Assembly (NCBI RefSeq): GCF_004379255.2
Contig: NC_056046.1
Location: forward strand, 434,001 to 498,000
Source of the DNA: Salvia splendens
Lineage: Eukaryota > Streptophyta > Magnoliopsida > Lamiales > Lamiaceae
Length of the DNA stretch: 64,000 nt
Direction: 5' to 3'
Shown here: positions 10,392 to 22,018 of the stretch, piece after piece
Position numbering within the stretch: position 1 is the stretch's first letter
Layout of the letters: every line of letters starts with the position of its first letter
The notes under the pieces: generated by a model
The model's database searches: none
What the model was told of the DNA's origin: nothing
The model's input: the letters and a program-made list of their open reading frames with translations, nothing else
Made by a program: the position numbers and the translations under genes

Positions 10392-10987
10392 ATGGATAAT
10401 TACGCAACTTTGGTAAATGTAATCTCAATTTGTTCTATTATTTCCTATTTATTGCGTATTTTACTAATTTTCTTGCTCTTGAAATTGCAGCGCTGTGTTT
10501 TAAAAGTGCACCCCCGATGCGACTCATGCAAGAGACACACCATGGACATAATAGGCTCAATCACTGGTAATGATTTTTTTATGTCATAGTATCTTCCAAT
10601 ATTTTAAGAAATCCATTTCACAATAATTATTTGCTAGGAACATACGATATCACAATGGATGCTGAGAAAAGTCAGGCGACAATCGTGGGGCAAGTCGACC
10701 CGAATTTTTGCCTCAAGGCCATAACGAGATGCAATGGACATGCGGAAATCGTGTGGGCAAATCTCAGCCATCCAAGAGCGCGAGGCCAATCTTATGGCTA
10801 TGGTGGCTACAGAGATTCCTATCACCCACTCGACTATCCAACTCGGTCGCTTCCTCATTATTCCTACACTCCAAACAACATCAACTACGATTATAATTAT
10901 GATCGTAGACGGCGTACTGACCCTTATGGTGTTGATACCATCCCTTACTACAATGAAGAATCTATGAATCACTGCATCATACTCTGA
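10392..10987 (+). CDS. HMA-domain isoprenylated protein (HIPP), copy 2
   Basis: Full-length 148-aa heavy-metal-associated isoprenylated plant protein. Exons are 10392-10412, 10491-10566 and 10638-10987, with consistent phases. The HMA domain (residues 8-74) has CVLKVHPRCDSCKRH with C17 and C20 as the CxxC metal site, followed by a Gly/Tyr-rich linker (GQSYGYGGYRDSY) and a tail ending CIIL. That is a CaaX box, and the final Leu predicts geranylgeranylation and membrane attachment. Family members are linked to metal homeostasis and to stress or pathogen responses. Copy 1 of the tandem pair has lost this tail, so copy 2 is the likelier functional gene. Its promoter and splice sites match copy 1. 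Confidence 0.85.
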
Positions 10988-11400
10988 TAAACTATTTCTT
11001 CTCCTCGTTAGATTGCTTTTTGTGATAGTTCAGTCATCTCATCACTGAAACTATTTTTTTGTCTATCATTATGTGGGCTATACATTTTTTCACCATAGCC
11101 CAACATTTCCTAATTTCGTTCTATTTTGGGTTTTACTAGTATTTGGACCTTTGTATCCGAATCTTTGGTTGGTATCCTAAGCATTTAATTAACAGTTGTT
11201 CTTAAATTGTTAGTTCATATTTGTTTTAATGGTGATGTTTAAGCATGTGATTTATTTATTTTTAAATAAAACCTCTACTTATTATTCATTGTTCATAATT
11301 TTCTGAATTAACTCAGTTAAGAGATCATTAATTTTTGTTGTTTTGTTCTGCATTTAGAAAAATATTTCAGTATGTTTGTGGTACTTAATAGACATCACAT

Positions 11401-11446
11401 ACAAACTATTGGGAGAAGAGAGGTTTTTTGAGGTAACTTTTGCTGA
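11401..11446 (+). pseudogene. Receptor-kinase C-terminal relic (unit 2)
   Basis: ACAAACTATTGGGAGAAGAG and the bases through TTTGCTGA match the 3' end of the kinase coding exon at 365-417 (Asn-Gly-Arg-Arg-Glu-Val-Phe to stop). A third copy of this tail, too short to encode anything. Confidence 0.5.
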
Positions 11447-12291
11447 AACTAACTACTCTTGTTTAATATTTGCTAGTATTATTGAAGATATGAAAAGTAG
11501 CCTATTTATTTGTCATATTTGTCTGTACAAGTTTTGAATCATTGAGATACATAGTGATTAAACTCAGAAATGATGAAATGATTTTGTAAATTTATTCATG
11601 AAAACCAACGCTTCTTTTCTTTTCAAACGGTTTTTTTTCCTTTTTACTTATAAATATATTCACATCCTAAATACTTTTTTTACAACCCATAATTCTCAAC
11701 TTCAAGCGATCCTCCGCTCAAGGTACTTCTTTGGATTTAAGAGCATTCACAACTCGTTAACGAGTCAACTCGGAATAAAGAGCAACTCAAACAAGATATC
11801 GTTAAAGAAATATGTGCAGATTCGGCCATGTCAATGGTGCACATAATTTTAATAACTTATTTATGTATTGTTTCTAACTTGTTTTTTAATTATAGTATAT
11901 TATTTTTAATTTAAATCATGTAAAAATTTATCATTTTTAGTTGTTCACAAAAAATTACTCTGAACTATTTTATTTTATTAATAAATATTAATTTTAACGT
12001 ATATAACAAGAAAAGAAATATAAATAGATATACATATAATGAAAATAAATTTAAATAACTAATTTCTTAAATTTAAGTGGTTTTGGATGCTTTTATATAC
12101 TTTTTGTTATGACTTGTAGTAATATCAATAGTAAAGATAATTGTGTGGGGCATGATAGAAATGTCACATTGATCATAATTCCTAGATAAAAGTAATTGGG
12201 TCCACTGTCTGGAAGTTATTAATTAATGTTCAATGGGACAATAGTACATGCATGCATTAATCAAATATAAGTAACGTAAGGAATTTAAATT

Positions 12292-12993
12292 GCTGACAGA
12301 AAAAGTATTTATAAAGTGAAAAATGACTCATTCCACAAAACATAAAAATAATATATTGACGTAGTTAAACCCATACCACTACTCCATTACTTTTTCAAAA
12401 AATAATAAATTAACAAAAATATCAAATATCGTCACTAGATTTTAAGAAAAAGGGTCGCAATAATTGATTTTAAATCCCTGCATACATAATTACATGATGC
12501 ACTTAATATCATTTGTTGAATTTAAATAATTACTATATTAGAGTATTAGTCAGAGGAAGTATTTGAGACATTCCAAATATCCAAGCCCAAAGTTAAAGTT
12601 TATCTGATAATCGAATAACATAGCTTTTTGTTGCTGTCGCTTTTAAGTACACCAAGTATTCAAATTGCATTTAACTCTCTTAAATGAGTTCAAAAATGGC
12701 TTGCTTTGAAATGTATACTAAAATGTTCTGAATCGAGGTCATTTTGTTTTTTAAATTAAAAATAAATACTTTTATTGCTTGTCATATCCTGATAGTTAAC
12801 TCGCAACAAAAAACCTTAAGCTTCAGTTGTCATGTTTTGACTACTATTATTAAGCAAGGTTTGGAATGATTTGTGGTTGGAAAACATTGCTACATACCAA
12901 AATGTTAATGTAAAGTAAAATACTATAACAACTTTATTCCTTACCATGCCCTGTTGTTGTAGTTTTCGTTAAATACCATCATATCTTGTGCAG
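12292..12993. other. Start of a third tandem unit, then spacer
   Basis: About 150 bp matches the beginning of units 1 and 2. The rest is AT-rich spacer or former intron leading to the first recognisable receptor-kinase exon. No HMA gene is present here. Confidence 0.5.
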
Positions 12994-15735
12994 AGATCTG
13001 AGTTTCAACAAATTAACAGGACCGATTCCTCAAGAACTTGGTAGTAAATAAGGAGACATGTAAGAGTTTGTTTGACAACTTTCAGCATTTCTTTTAGCTC
13101 TCTGAATCAAAGATTAAAGTGTTTTTATTTCACTCTCCTGATATTTCATATGGTGCAGTGGTCAATAGGGTCCATAGTTGGTAATTATATGGCTCAACTC
13201 TCCTCACATGATGATTTATGTCTACTTTGAGTGTTGGTAGTTCTAAATTTTATATTTGGTTGAATTACTAACCTTTTTAGCTACCTGACTGGGAACTTCC
13301 TTAACGGGACAGTGCCACAATTGATGGAAGATTGATTATAAGGGAAGCATGTGAGGTTCCCTTTCCATCCAGAACTTAATATTTTATATTTCCCACTTAT
13401 CATGGAAGTGGAACGATAAATGTTGCTCAAAATTCATATATCAACATAGTTGATTGAAAGCTTACAACTTGACTGCAGCGACCTATCCTACAACAACTTC
13501 ACATCTCTAAGTCCAGGACCAAATTGCGCGAGAAACAGCCCGTGAGATTACTATTTAATGCTCATCGTTATGTGTATGTGTCCAGATTTTCCATACTGAC
13601 TTAGATATCGCCACTCATTTTCAGAAACTTGTTTGCCAACTCAAATGGAAACACCAGGTGAGTTGCGGACTTCTCTTTGATGCATTTTCACTTAAACATC
13701 TCATTAGTCATCCTTGGAAACTTAATACACCTCCTTGGCAAACTAAAAGTTAGTCCATGATTAAGAATGGATTGCAAAGGTAAAAGTTCAAGATTTTGCT
13801 TATTTAGAAGAAAAAAAGTAATTTTTTTGTTTTTATATGGGGGTGATGAGAGGATATATTCTTATTCGTTGTGGATATTCCTACTCTAAAAATTCATAAC
13901 ATGTTTTTTTCCCCTCAGATGATTTCTACTCTTTCCATATAAATTGTGGAAGCAACCAAAATTACGGTGATTATCAAGCAGATAGCGATTCTGGAAACTT
14001 CTACCAAGGTGAAAAATGGGGATTCAGCAGCAACGGCAAGTTCTGGAATGCTGAAACATACGGAAAAAGTTTTTTTGCATCAAGTGACTTAAAACACTTC
14101 AGGGCTGGAATCTAATCTTTCCCCCCTCTCATTGACTTATTATGGATTTTGTTTAAGAAATGGAAATTACGATGTGAATCTCCACTTCGCGGAGATCATG
14201 TTTACTAACCACACAACTTACGGAAGGCGTGTTTTTTATATTTATATTCAGGTTATCATCTAAACATCCCCCATTTATTTGCCAAACTCATTCTTGATGA
14301 TTTTGAAAACATTGTTATCCAGGGAGAACTGGTTGAGAAGGAAGCTGGTGCGGTAAATAAACCAAAAATAATGTCCTATCCAGCATTTGTTGGTGATCAC
14401 AATTTATTGGCCTGGAAAAGGAACAACTTCTCTTCCCGGTAGATCCGTATATGGTCCTCTCATTTCTGTCGTACATGCATGCTACTAAGTTTGATCTGGT
14501 TCTAGAGATAGAACACTGCAAAAAGAACCCTAAACTAATGTTCTCATTTCGTTTATTGCGTTGAATTTACCAGTTTCATTTTGTACTGGAAGTTTTCATG
14601 TTGGTAATGGAATTTATGGACATAGTGGATCTTATTTAATTTGTTTTTGCAAATTTAGTCCAGCATTTTACAAATGTGATGTGAATTATTTCTTATACGG
14701 AGCTTAGTAGTCGTGTGAACCGCTCTTTTATTTACACGAAGCTTCTTACAGATTTGAAGGGACTTGACCTTCGCACGGGGAAATTTATCAGAGCGTTTGA
14801 TCCTGCAAATAAGATTGGCGAAGGTGGATTTGGTCCTGTTTACAAGGTATTGACAACTTGGTATTTATTACTCCTACTCATCATTTTGATATTAAGTCTG
14901 AAGTTTTGTATATTTGAAGGGTTGAAACAACTTTCTTCCAAATCAAAGCAAGGTAACCGCGAATTCATAAACGAAATAGGCATGATTTCCGCCTTACAAC
15001 ATCCTCATCTCGTTAAGCTGTATGGATGCTGCATCGAAGGCAACCAGTTGTTGCTTGTCTATGAGTATCAGGAAAACAATAGCCTTGCTCGTGCATTATT
15101 TGGTACGATTATACGACAACTTTAACGTTATTGCTTCTATCTGCCATGTTTTGTAACTTTTGTAAATTTCAATTCATCACGTTCATCACTTTTGAAGGCC
15201 CAGAAGAACACAAATTGCATTTGGATTGGCCAATGAGGCAAAAGATCTGCATTGGGATAGCAAGAGGATTGGCTTGGCTTACCTCCACGAGGAATCGAGG
15301 CTGAAAATCGTCCATCGCGATATCAAGGCTACTAACGTGCTTCTTGACAAAAACCTAGTCCCTAAAATATCTGATTTTGGGCTTGCGAAGCTGGATGGGA
15401 TGAAGAAGACAACACCCACATAAGCACGCGCATTGCTGGAACTTTGTAAGCATAAATCAATCCGTACCCATTGTCCCTGCCTCAAGTATTCATTGCCAAA
15501 ACCAAAACTTATTCGTTATATATATGTGATTGCTAGTGGATACATGGCACCCGAATATGCAATGCGAGGATATTTGACTGATACAGCCCACGTGTACAGC
15601 TTCGGAATTGTTGTTTTGGAAATTGTGAGTGGGAGGAGCAACAGTAGCATCAGGCCTAAGGAGGATAGCTTTTATCTTCTTGACTGGGTAACATTTTATT
15701 CAATTACCTTTCCACACAAAGGAATACACATTTAA
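12994..15735 (+). pseudogene. LRR-malectin receptor kinase pseudogene (LRR-VIII type)
   Basis: Exons in the right order but broken. LRR exons: DLSFNKLTGPIPQELG (12994), YLTGNFLNGTVPQ (about 13280), DLSYNNFTSLSPGPNCARN (about 13478). Malectin domain: FHINCGSNQNYGDYQAD (about 13935), then SLTYYGFCLRNGNYDVNLHF (about 14133) and GELVEKEAGAV. Kinase domain: KIGEGGFGPVYK (about 14809), [54 protein letters not shown]. Frames shift in the malectin part, in the loop before HRD (a 5-bp TTGGC duplication) and after the DFG segment. Residues preceding the ATP-binding Lys are missing and the conserved DVYSFG reads HVYSFG. The last kinase exon is absent; a Copia element begins about 90 bp downstream. Functional relatives perceive signals at the plasma membrane. 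Confidence 0.85.
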
Positions 15736-15820
15736 TCATTTATGTTGTTTAGCTTAATTATGCATCACATAAACAAAAAATGAAAAAAATGGGCATGTGT
15801 TTCTTCAATTCAACATTCTG

Positions 15821-16349
15821 TGTTGAGAAAACCGGGTAATTTTCTCTCAAATAATGAAATGAACCGATTCAGTAATTTCAGAGTTAACCCAATGGGGTCT
15901 ATTCGATAAAATTACTTCTCCAAATAAATTCTTTGAAAAGACTGGCGGGGACACTGTCCCTCTTAAATAACAGAGTCCTAACAGAATTTATCAGTCGGTG
16001 TATTTATCACAATATAAAAACACCCAAAAGAACCGTACAAAACACTACTACCAAACCCGCAAATAATATTGAATAAAATATCACAACAGAAAATAAACCC
16101 AGAAATAAATGCGGAACAAAATAAATAATAAAGAAAAACACACCCGAAACTTTGATAACGGAGTTCGGCCAAATTACCTACGTCTCCGAGCACCCTCTGC
16201 AGAGCCCGCTTATATTTAGACGGAGAATGAATACAATATTTGAGGTACATTACAAATGAGAGAGGAGTGCTCCTTTTATAGACAGCCACTCCCCCCAACT
16301 CCCTAATACCCACCGATGTGGGACAAAGAAATTTTGGCAAATTTCAACA
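15821..16349 (-). repeat. 3' LTR of the Copia element
   Basis: 529 bp, with TGTTGA and TCAACA ends. On the element strand it carries GTCCCACATCG, then TATAAAAGG after 33 nt, which is a compact promoter. No second LTR is in the window, so age cannot be estimated. Confidence 0.8.
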
Positions 16350-16439
16350 AATCTCCACCTTGACAAAATTTCAAATCCCACCGAACACAAATCTTCTCCA
16401 TCCAAACAGACGACTCGCGGTGCTTTCATATTGGCGCAG

Positions 16440-19400
16440 TCAAGCGCCAGCTCCAAATCGCAGAATATTAACCAAGTTCAAACAATGTTCAAACTTGGCT
16501 CTCGTCACCACCTTGGTCAACTTATCTGCAGGATTCTCCAAAGTTGGAACCTTTCTGATGACAATTTTCTCTTCTTCGAGAATTTCCCGCACAAAATGAT
16601 AGCGAACATCAATGTGCTTCGTCCTTGCATGAAAGACCTGATTCTTTGCTAAATGAATAGCACTTTGGCTATCAGAATATACTTCAAGTTGTTTCTGACC
16701 AACACCTAATTCTTTCAGCAACCCATGAAGCCAAATTGCCTCATTCACAGCTTCAGTAATGGCCATGTACTCTGCCTCTGTCGTAGACAAAGCTACCGTT
16801 GACTGCAAGGTAGACTTCCAACTAATTGGCGCACTCGCTAAAGTGAACAAATAGACCGTAGTAGATCTGCGCTTATCCAAATCACCAGCATAGTCGGAAT
16901 CACAATATCCAACTGTAAAATGACCAAGTGATTTATCCTGCTCAAACAACAAACCAATATCTACAGTATCTTTGATATACCGCATAATCCATTTCACAGC
17001 TTGCCAATGACCCTTTCCTGGATCATGCATGTATCTGCTTACAATACCAACGACCTGTGAAATGTCTGATCTTGTACACACCATTGCATACATCAAGCTT
17101 CCAACTGCGTTAGCATAGGGAGCTTTCGCCATATATTCTCGCTCATCTTCCGTTTTTGGAGATAACTGAGAACTAAGTTTCAAATGTGGAGCAAGTGGGG
17201 TATTTACAGATTTGTAATCATCATTCACACCAAAACGATGTAGTACTTTGGTCAAATACTGCTTCTGTGTCAGCCAAAGCTTGCCTCCCTTTCTATCCCT
17301 TGTAATCTCCATACCGAGAATCTTCTTGGCTTCCCCCAAATCCTTCATCTCGAACTATTTACTCAACTGAGCCTTCAATCTGTCAATTTCAACTTGGCTC
17401 TTTGATGCTATCAGCATATCATCAACGTATAAGAGTAGGTAGATGTAGGAACCATCTTGAAGTCTGCGCAAATACACACAGTGGTCGTATTTGCTTATTG
17501 TGTACATCTGATCCTTCATAAATTTGTCAAACCGTTTGTACCACTCTCTTGAAGACTGCTTCAATCCATACAACGATTTTTTCAACTTGCAAACCCAATT
17601 TTCTTTACCAGCAATCTTGAATCCCTCCGGTTGGGTCATATAGATTTCCTCATTTAGATCACCGTGTAAAAACGCGGTCTTCACATCAAGTTGAGCTAGC
17701 TCCAAATTTAACTGCGCTACCAAAGCCAACAAAATTCTAATTGAGGAATGTTTAACAACAGGAGAAAATACCTTATTGTAATCAATTCCCTCCTTCTGGC
17801 GTAGCCTTTAGCTACCAATCTTGCTTTGTAACGAACATCATCTTTGTTAGGAAATCCCTCTTTCTTTGCAAAAACCCATTTACATCCAATTGTCTTCCTG
17901 CCTTTCGGCAATGGCATCAGCTTCCACGTCTTGTTCTTCTGAAGAGATTGTATCTCTTCTTCCAAAGCACCTTTCCAACCATCGCTTTATGAACTTTCAA
18001 TAGCTTTCGAAAAGATACATGGAACATCATCAACAATTGGAAGCGCATATGCTACCATATCCGCAAATCGAGCAGGTTTCTTATTTTCCCGCCTCGTTCG
18101 CCTGACTGCAATTGGCTCTGATTGCTGCGAAGGTTCATGGGGTGGAATCTCTTCGTCATCTGACTCTTCTTCTTCTTCCGTAGGAGAGTCATTTGTGGTG
18201 TTCGTAGTTGGGATCACAACTGCTTCTTCGAACTCTACCTGTTTCGGTATATACTCCACGTGCTGCGAAGTATCACTACTATTTGGATTTACCTTATTCA
18301 ACATGGAAGATTCATCAAAGGTAACATCCCTACTTACAATCGTCTTCTTAGACTCCAAACACCATAACCGATATCCTTTAACACCAGCACTGAAACCCAT
18401 AAAAAAAGTCTTCTTTGCACGTGGATCCAACTTTGATTCAGTCACATGATAATATGCAATAGAACCAAAAATACGCAAAGAATCATAATCAGTTGCAGGT
18501 TTACCGGACCATACCTCTAAAGGAGTCTTGCCATCAATGGCAGAACATGGCAAACGATTGACAATGTGTTGAGCGTATGTGATGGCCTCAACCCAAAATT
18601 TTCTGTCTAGCCCAGCATTAGACAGCATACAACGAACTTTCTCCACTAGTGTTCGATTCATACGCTCTGACACTTCATTCTGCTGTGGTGTATTTCTCAA
18701 TGTGAAGTGCCGAACTATGCCACACTCCTGGCATACATCTTGGAAAGGATCACTCTTGTATTCTCCACCGTTGTCAGATCGGAGAACCTTGATCTTCCTC
18801 CCCATCTGATTTTCAACTTGAGCTTTCCATTTCAGAAAAATCCCAAGGACTTCATTTTTGTTCTTCATAGTGTACACCCAAACTCTCCTGGAAAAATCAT
18901 CAACAAATGTGACAAAATAGTGTCTACCTCCAAGTGACGGAGTCTTGGCAGGTCCCCACACATCTGAGTGCACGTAATCCAGAATTCCCTTCGTATTATG
19001 GATTGCAGTGCCAAATTTCACTCTTCGTTGTTTTCCTATAACACAATGCTCGCAAAACTCTAATTTGCAAGACTTCGTACCTTTCAATAATCCTTGCTTG
19101 GCGAGAATTTGCAATGATCTCTCACCAGCATGTCCCAATCGCAAATGCCAAAGCTTCGTCGCCTCTGCATCCTTCTTGTTACTCGAAGTTGCAGTTGCTA
19201 CTGTCCCAACAACTGTACTACCTTGATAGTAATACAAATTGTTCTTCCTCACACCTTTCAACATCACCAATGCTCCTGAAGTTGCTTTAAGAATTTCATC
19301 TCGCATCATCACAATTAGGCCTTTAGATTCTAAGGCCCCCAATGAGATGAGATTCTTCTTCAACTGGGGCACGTACCGCACATCCTTCAAAATTCTGGTG

Positions 19401-19697
19401 GATCCATCTTGATTCCGTAGCTTGATTGAGCCTATCCCGGCTGTCTTACATGGACTGTCATTCCCCATGTAAACAGGTCCGCCATTGAGTTATTCGAAAT
19501 CAAAGAACCACTCCCTGATGGGACACATATGATAGGTGCAACCTGAATCCAATATCCACTCATCTAGATGCGATGTTGAAGGTGAAACCGTCAAAGAACA
19601 ATCTGACTCCGCATCATTTTTGCATTTAACAACATTTGCATCTTGCGAAGCCTTTTCTTTCTTCTTCAACTTTGGACAGTCTTTCTTCCAACGTAAC
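16440..19697 (-). pseudogene. Copia gag-pol remnant
   Basis: Read on the reverse strand: gag zinc-knuckle end, aspartic protease active site (WILDSGCTYHMCP), an in-frame TAA replacing a Gln codon just before LNGGPVYMGND, GAG pre-integrase HHCC segment (LWHLRLGHAG, CEHCVIGKQ), integrase core (DVWGPAKTPS, FVDDFSRRVW, RSDNGGEYKS, with GIVRHFTLRNTPQQNEVSER), reverse transcriptase (LDVKTAFLHGDL, YVDDMLIA) and RNase H (STTEAEYMAITEAV, ADKLTK). Frame breaks near 17980, 17725 and 17350 divide it into four pieces. It cannot encode a working polyprotein. Confidence 0.9.
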
Positions 19698-20842
19698 TAA
19701 ATTGGAGGCCTCAGGTGCCGACGGGGTCGCCTGAACCCCAATTGCACCTCGACTCGGCCATATCAGACGGGTGGGACGGGGTTTCGTGATTGTTGCAAAG
19801 AAGGAGAAATTATTGTTCTTGTTGTTGAATGAGGGGAAGAAAGAGAAGAAAGAGAGGAAGAAATAAAGATGAAGAAATGAATCTAGTTTTTTATAGTTAC
19901 TAATTTCTGATTTTTAATTTGCATTTTTTAATATTTCAGAAATTAGAAAAAATAATAAAATTAGCTATAGTAATTAAAATCGGCTAATCGGCAAGTATTT
20001 TATTTGTTATTGACCCGATTTTCAAAAATTGAATGTTTTGAACCAAATTCATATTTTGGTCATATGTTTAAGACCAAAATTGACATTTACTCAATTAATA
20101 AAATAAATGCATACATATAGGAAAATTTCTTAGTAGTATCATATAATGAAAAAATAATAATCATTTGCATCCAATTATGTTGTTATTAAATACTCCATTT
20201 GTCCAAGAAAGTTTAGTTGATTATTTTACATTACTATTTAACAACTTTAACTATACATTACAATTTTTTCCAAAACAAGTGCAAAAAAAAAGAAGCGAGT
20301 CGATTTTCTTGGGACAGAGGAAGTAATCTTCAAGATTCTAAATTATAAAAACGATCATGCATATATACCTAATTTTCTAGTGTTATTTGTTGGAATATTA
20401 ATAAATAAACTTGATTTTGTAATAAAAAAATGTATTATGAAGAATTATAGATATTTTAGTAGAATTAACTAGAGATAGAATTCTTTAGAACATAGATATT
20501 ATTTAAGAATATCTACATTTTTATAGAAAAAAAATCTACATATTTAGAATAAAAAATATTGAATTAGAGAATTCTAAAATAGAAGGGGATGCCTATAAAT
20601 ATGGGAGAGATGTACATTTTCTATAACTTGAGAAGTTTGAAGAATAGATAGTTTCTTAGTTTATCCACTCACTTGTCCTAAGCCATTTTCCATATGTTCC
20701 ATCAATTGTCATCTCAAATATTTCTTTCAAGACAGTAAGAATGATAAATTGAATCAAAAACTACGAAAACAGTTAAAATTTTGGTGTTTGCTGCATTTGG
20801 ATCGAGGTCCTTACCCCTGGAGCCAATCAAAACATGTAAAAT
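19698..20842. other. Spacer with transposon debris
   Basis: A GC-richer block at 19698-19800 abuts the Copia break. On the reverse strand it follows a pyrimidine-rich leader and could encode only a 16-residue frame, so it may be the 5' end of another lost gene or element. The rest is AT-rich and includes a short Stowaway MITE. Confidence 0.4.
20193..20333. mobile_element. Stowaway-type MITE, 141 bp
   Basis: Ends CTCCATTTGTCCAAGAAA and, reverse-complemented, CTTCCTCTGTCCCAAGAAA, flanked by TA target duplications (20191-20192 and 20334-20335). No coding capacity. Confidence 0.75.
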
Positions 20843-21448
20843 CTATGCGTCTGACCCGTTCCCGTTCAGATCGAGGTCCTGTGGGGGCGGGTTGTCAAGT
20901 TGATCTGCGGGTCCCCCGTTAAGGCCAAGTAGAGCCTCGGCTACCTCCGCCTCACCCGCTTCATTCCTTAACTGACTATGTCTATTTTCGTCTACCTCCG
21001 AGCGGATCAAGAGGTGCTCGCCTATTTTCTTCCAATCACTCCCCACGTTCTGAAACTCACGAACGATGATTTCATCTTCTTCCTCGACCAAGGGATAGTC
21101 TTCCGCCGAGAATGTCTTTTTCTTAGTACTGTCGTTCCATTTGTGGTGGCACGCACCAGCGGTCCTCCCCTACCTCTGCCTCGGCCCTTACCTCCTCCCT
21201 TGTCTCTGCCTCGGCCTCTACGCTCCCTTGAGTCAGTTCATTGTATCTATGTTCAATATCCTCCAGTGAGCGAATGTAGAGGCGTGTGGCAATTTCCGCC
21301 CAGTTTGCCCCCACTCTCGCAAACTCATTAAGAATTATTTCGTCTTCCTCGTTGAGGAAGGGGTAATCCTGCGCCAGTACCGTCCTCAGCTTGGTGCACA
21401 TGCCGATGAAGCCTTGTTTCCTCGTACCATTTCCAATGCACGGCCATC
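20843..21448 (-). pseudogene. Two-repeat MYB/SANT-like protein gene, frameshifted
   Basis: Two related helix-turn-helix segments on the reverse strand: YPFLNEEDEIILNEFARVG with a downstream Trp (repeat 1, about 21235-21370), and YPLVEEEDEIIVREFQNVG with W and IGEHLLIRS (repeat 2, about 20960-21085). Both have the acidic EEDEII helix and a Trp, as in MYB/SANT DNA-binding repeats, but lack the first canonical Trp. They are joined by a Glu/Ala-rich linker in which the frame shifts by one base at about 21120, creating a stop after QMERQY. A TTTCAAAAG acceptor just before 21448 suggests an upstream exon. The protein ends DLDLNGNGSDA. I cannot name a subfamily. It could be a degenerate transcription factor or a transposon-associated MYB protein. 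Confidence 0.5.
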
Positions 21449-21811
21449 TTTTGAAATAAAAACAAAAATAATTAAATTTCAATTTAACATATTAATTAAT
21501 ATAACATTAAAACTTTATAAATTCACAATTAATTTTGACGAAACCTAAAATCAAATTACCAAATTTATATGAATTAATTTTGACAATCATTATTAATGCC
21601 AATATTGAATATATGTATACAATTAAACTCTACATGCAAACTAACATTTCTATATGCCTAACGTTTTCTTGGATTTAGAAATGCAATTTTCTTGAAAATA
21701 AACGAGAAAAGGAAAAGAAAAGAAACCTACTTTTCTATATGCTTAACGTTTCTTGGATTAGATATCCAGTTTTCTTGAAAATAAACGAACGAAAAGAAAA
21801 CCTTATCTACG

Positions 21812-22018
21812 CGCTGGCGTCCAGGGTGGAAGGCTGGAGGAGATGGTGGTGCACGCTGGCGTCCGAGGGTGTAAGGATGGCGGAGATGGTGGTGCGCGCT
21901 GGCGTCCGAGGGTGGAAGGATAGCGGAGATGGTGGTGCGCACTGGCGTCCGAGGGTGGAAGGATGGCGGAGATGGTGGTGTGCGCTGGCGTCCGAGGGTG
22001 GAAGGATGGCGGAGTCGT
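21812..22018. repeat. Minisatellite, about 43-bp period, 4 to 5 copies
   Basis: GGCGTCCGAGGGTGGAAGGA recurs with starts at 21816, 21858, 21901, 21944 and 21987, each followed by a GGCGGAGATGGTGGTG block. It is GC-rich in an AT-rich setting. Because 43 is not a multiple of three, long ORFs through it on both strands are frame-cycling artefacts. Confidence 0.85.

Larger units (their letters stand above)
8765..12291. repeat. Tandem segmental duplication, unit 2
   Basis: Second copy of the HMA-gene unit, 3527 bp, without the two MITEs of unit 1 and carrying the full-length HMA gene. A third unit begins at 12292 (GCTGACAGAAAAAG) and stays recognisable to about 12440 before giving way to the receptor-kinase pseudogene. 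Confidence 0.8.
15821..19697 (-). mobile_element. Ty1/Copia retrotransposon, 5'-truncated
   Basis: Reverse-strand element with its 3' LTR at 15821-16349 and a polypurine tract AAGGTGGAGATT directly before the LTR. The internal region runs back through RNase H, reverse transcriptase, integrase and protease, and ends abruptly in the gag zinc knuckle (RWKKDCPKLKK) at about 19697. The 5' LTR, primer binding site and most of gag are missing. It sits just beyond the kinase exons of the receptor-kinase pseudogene. The missing end prevents reading a target duplication. Confidence 0.9.
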
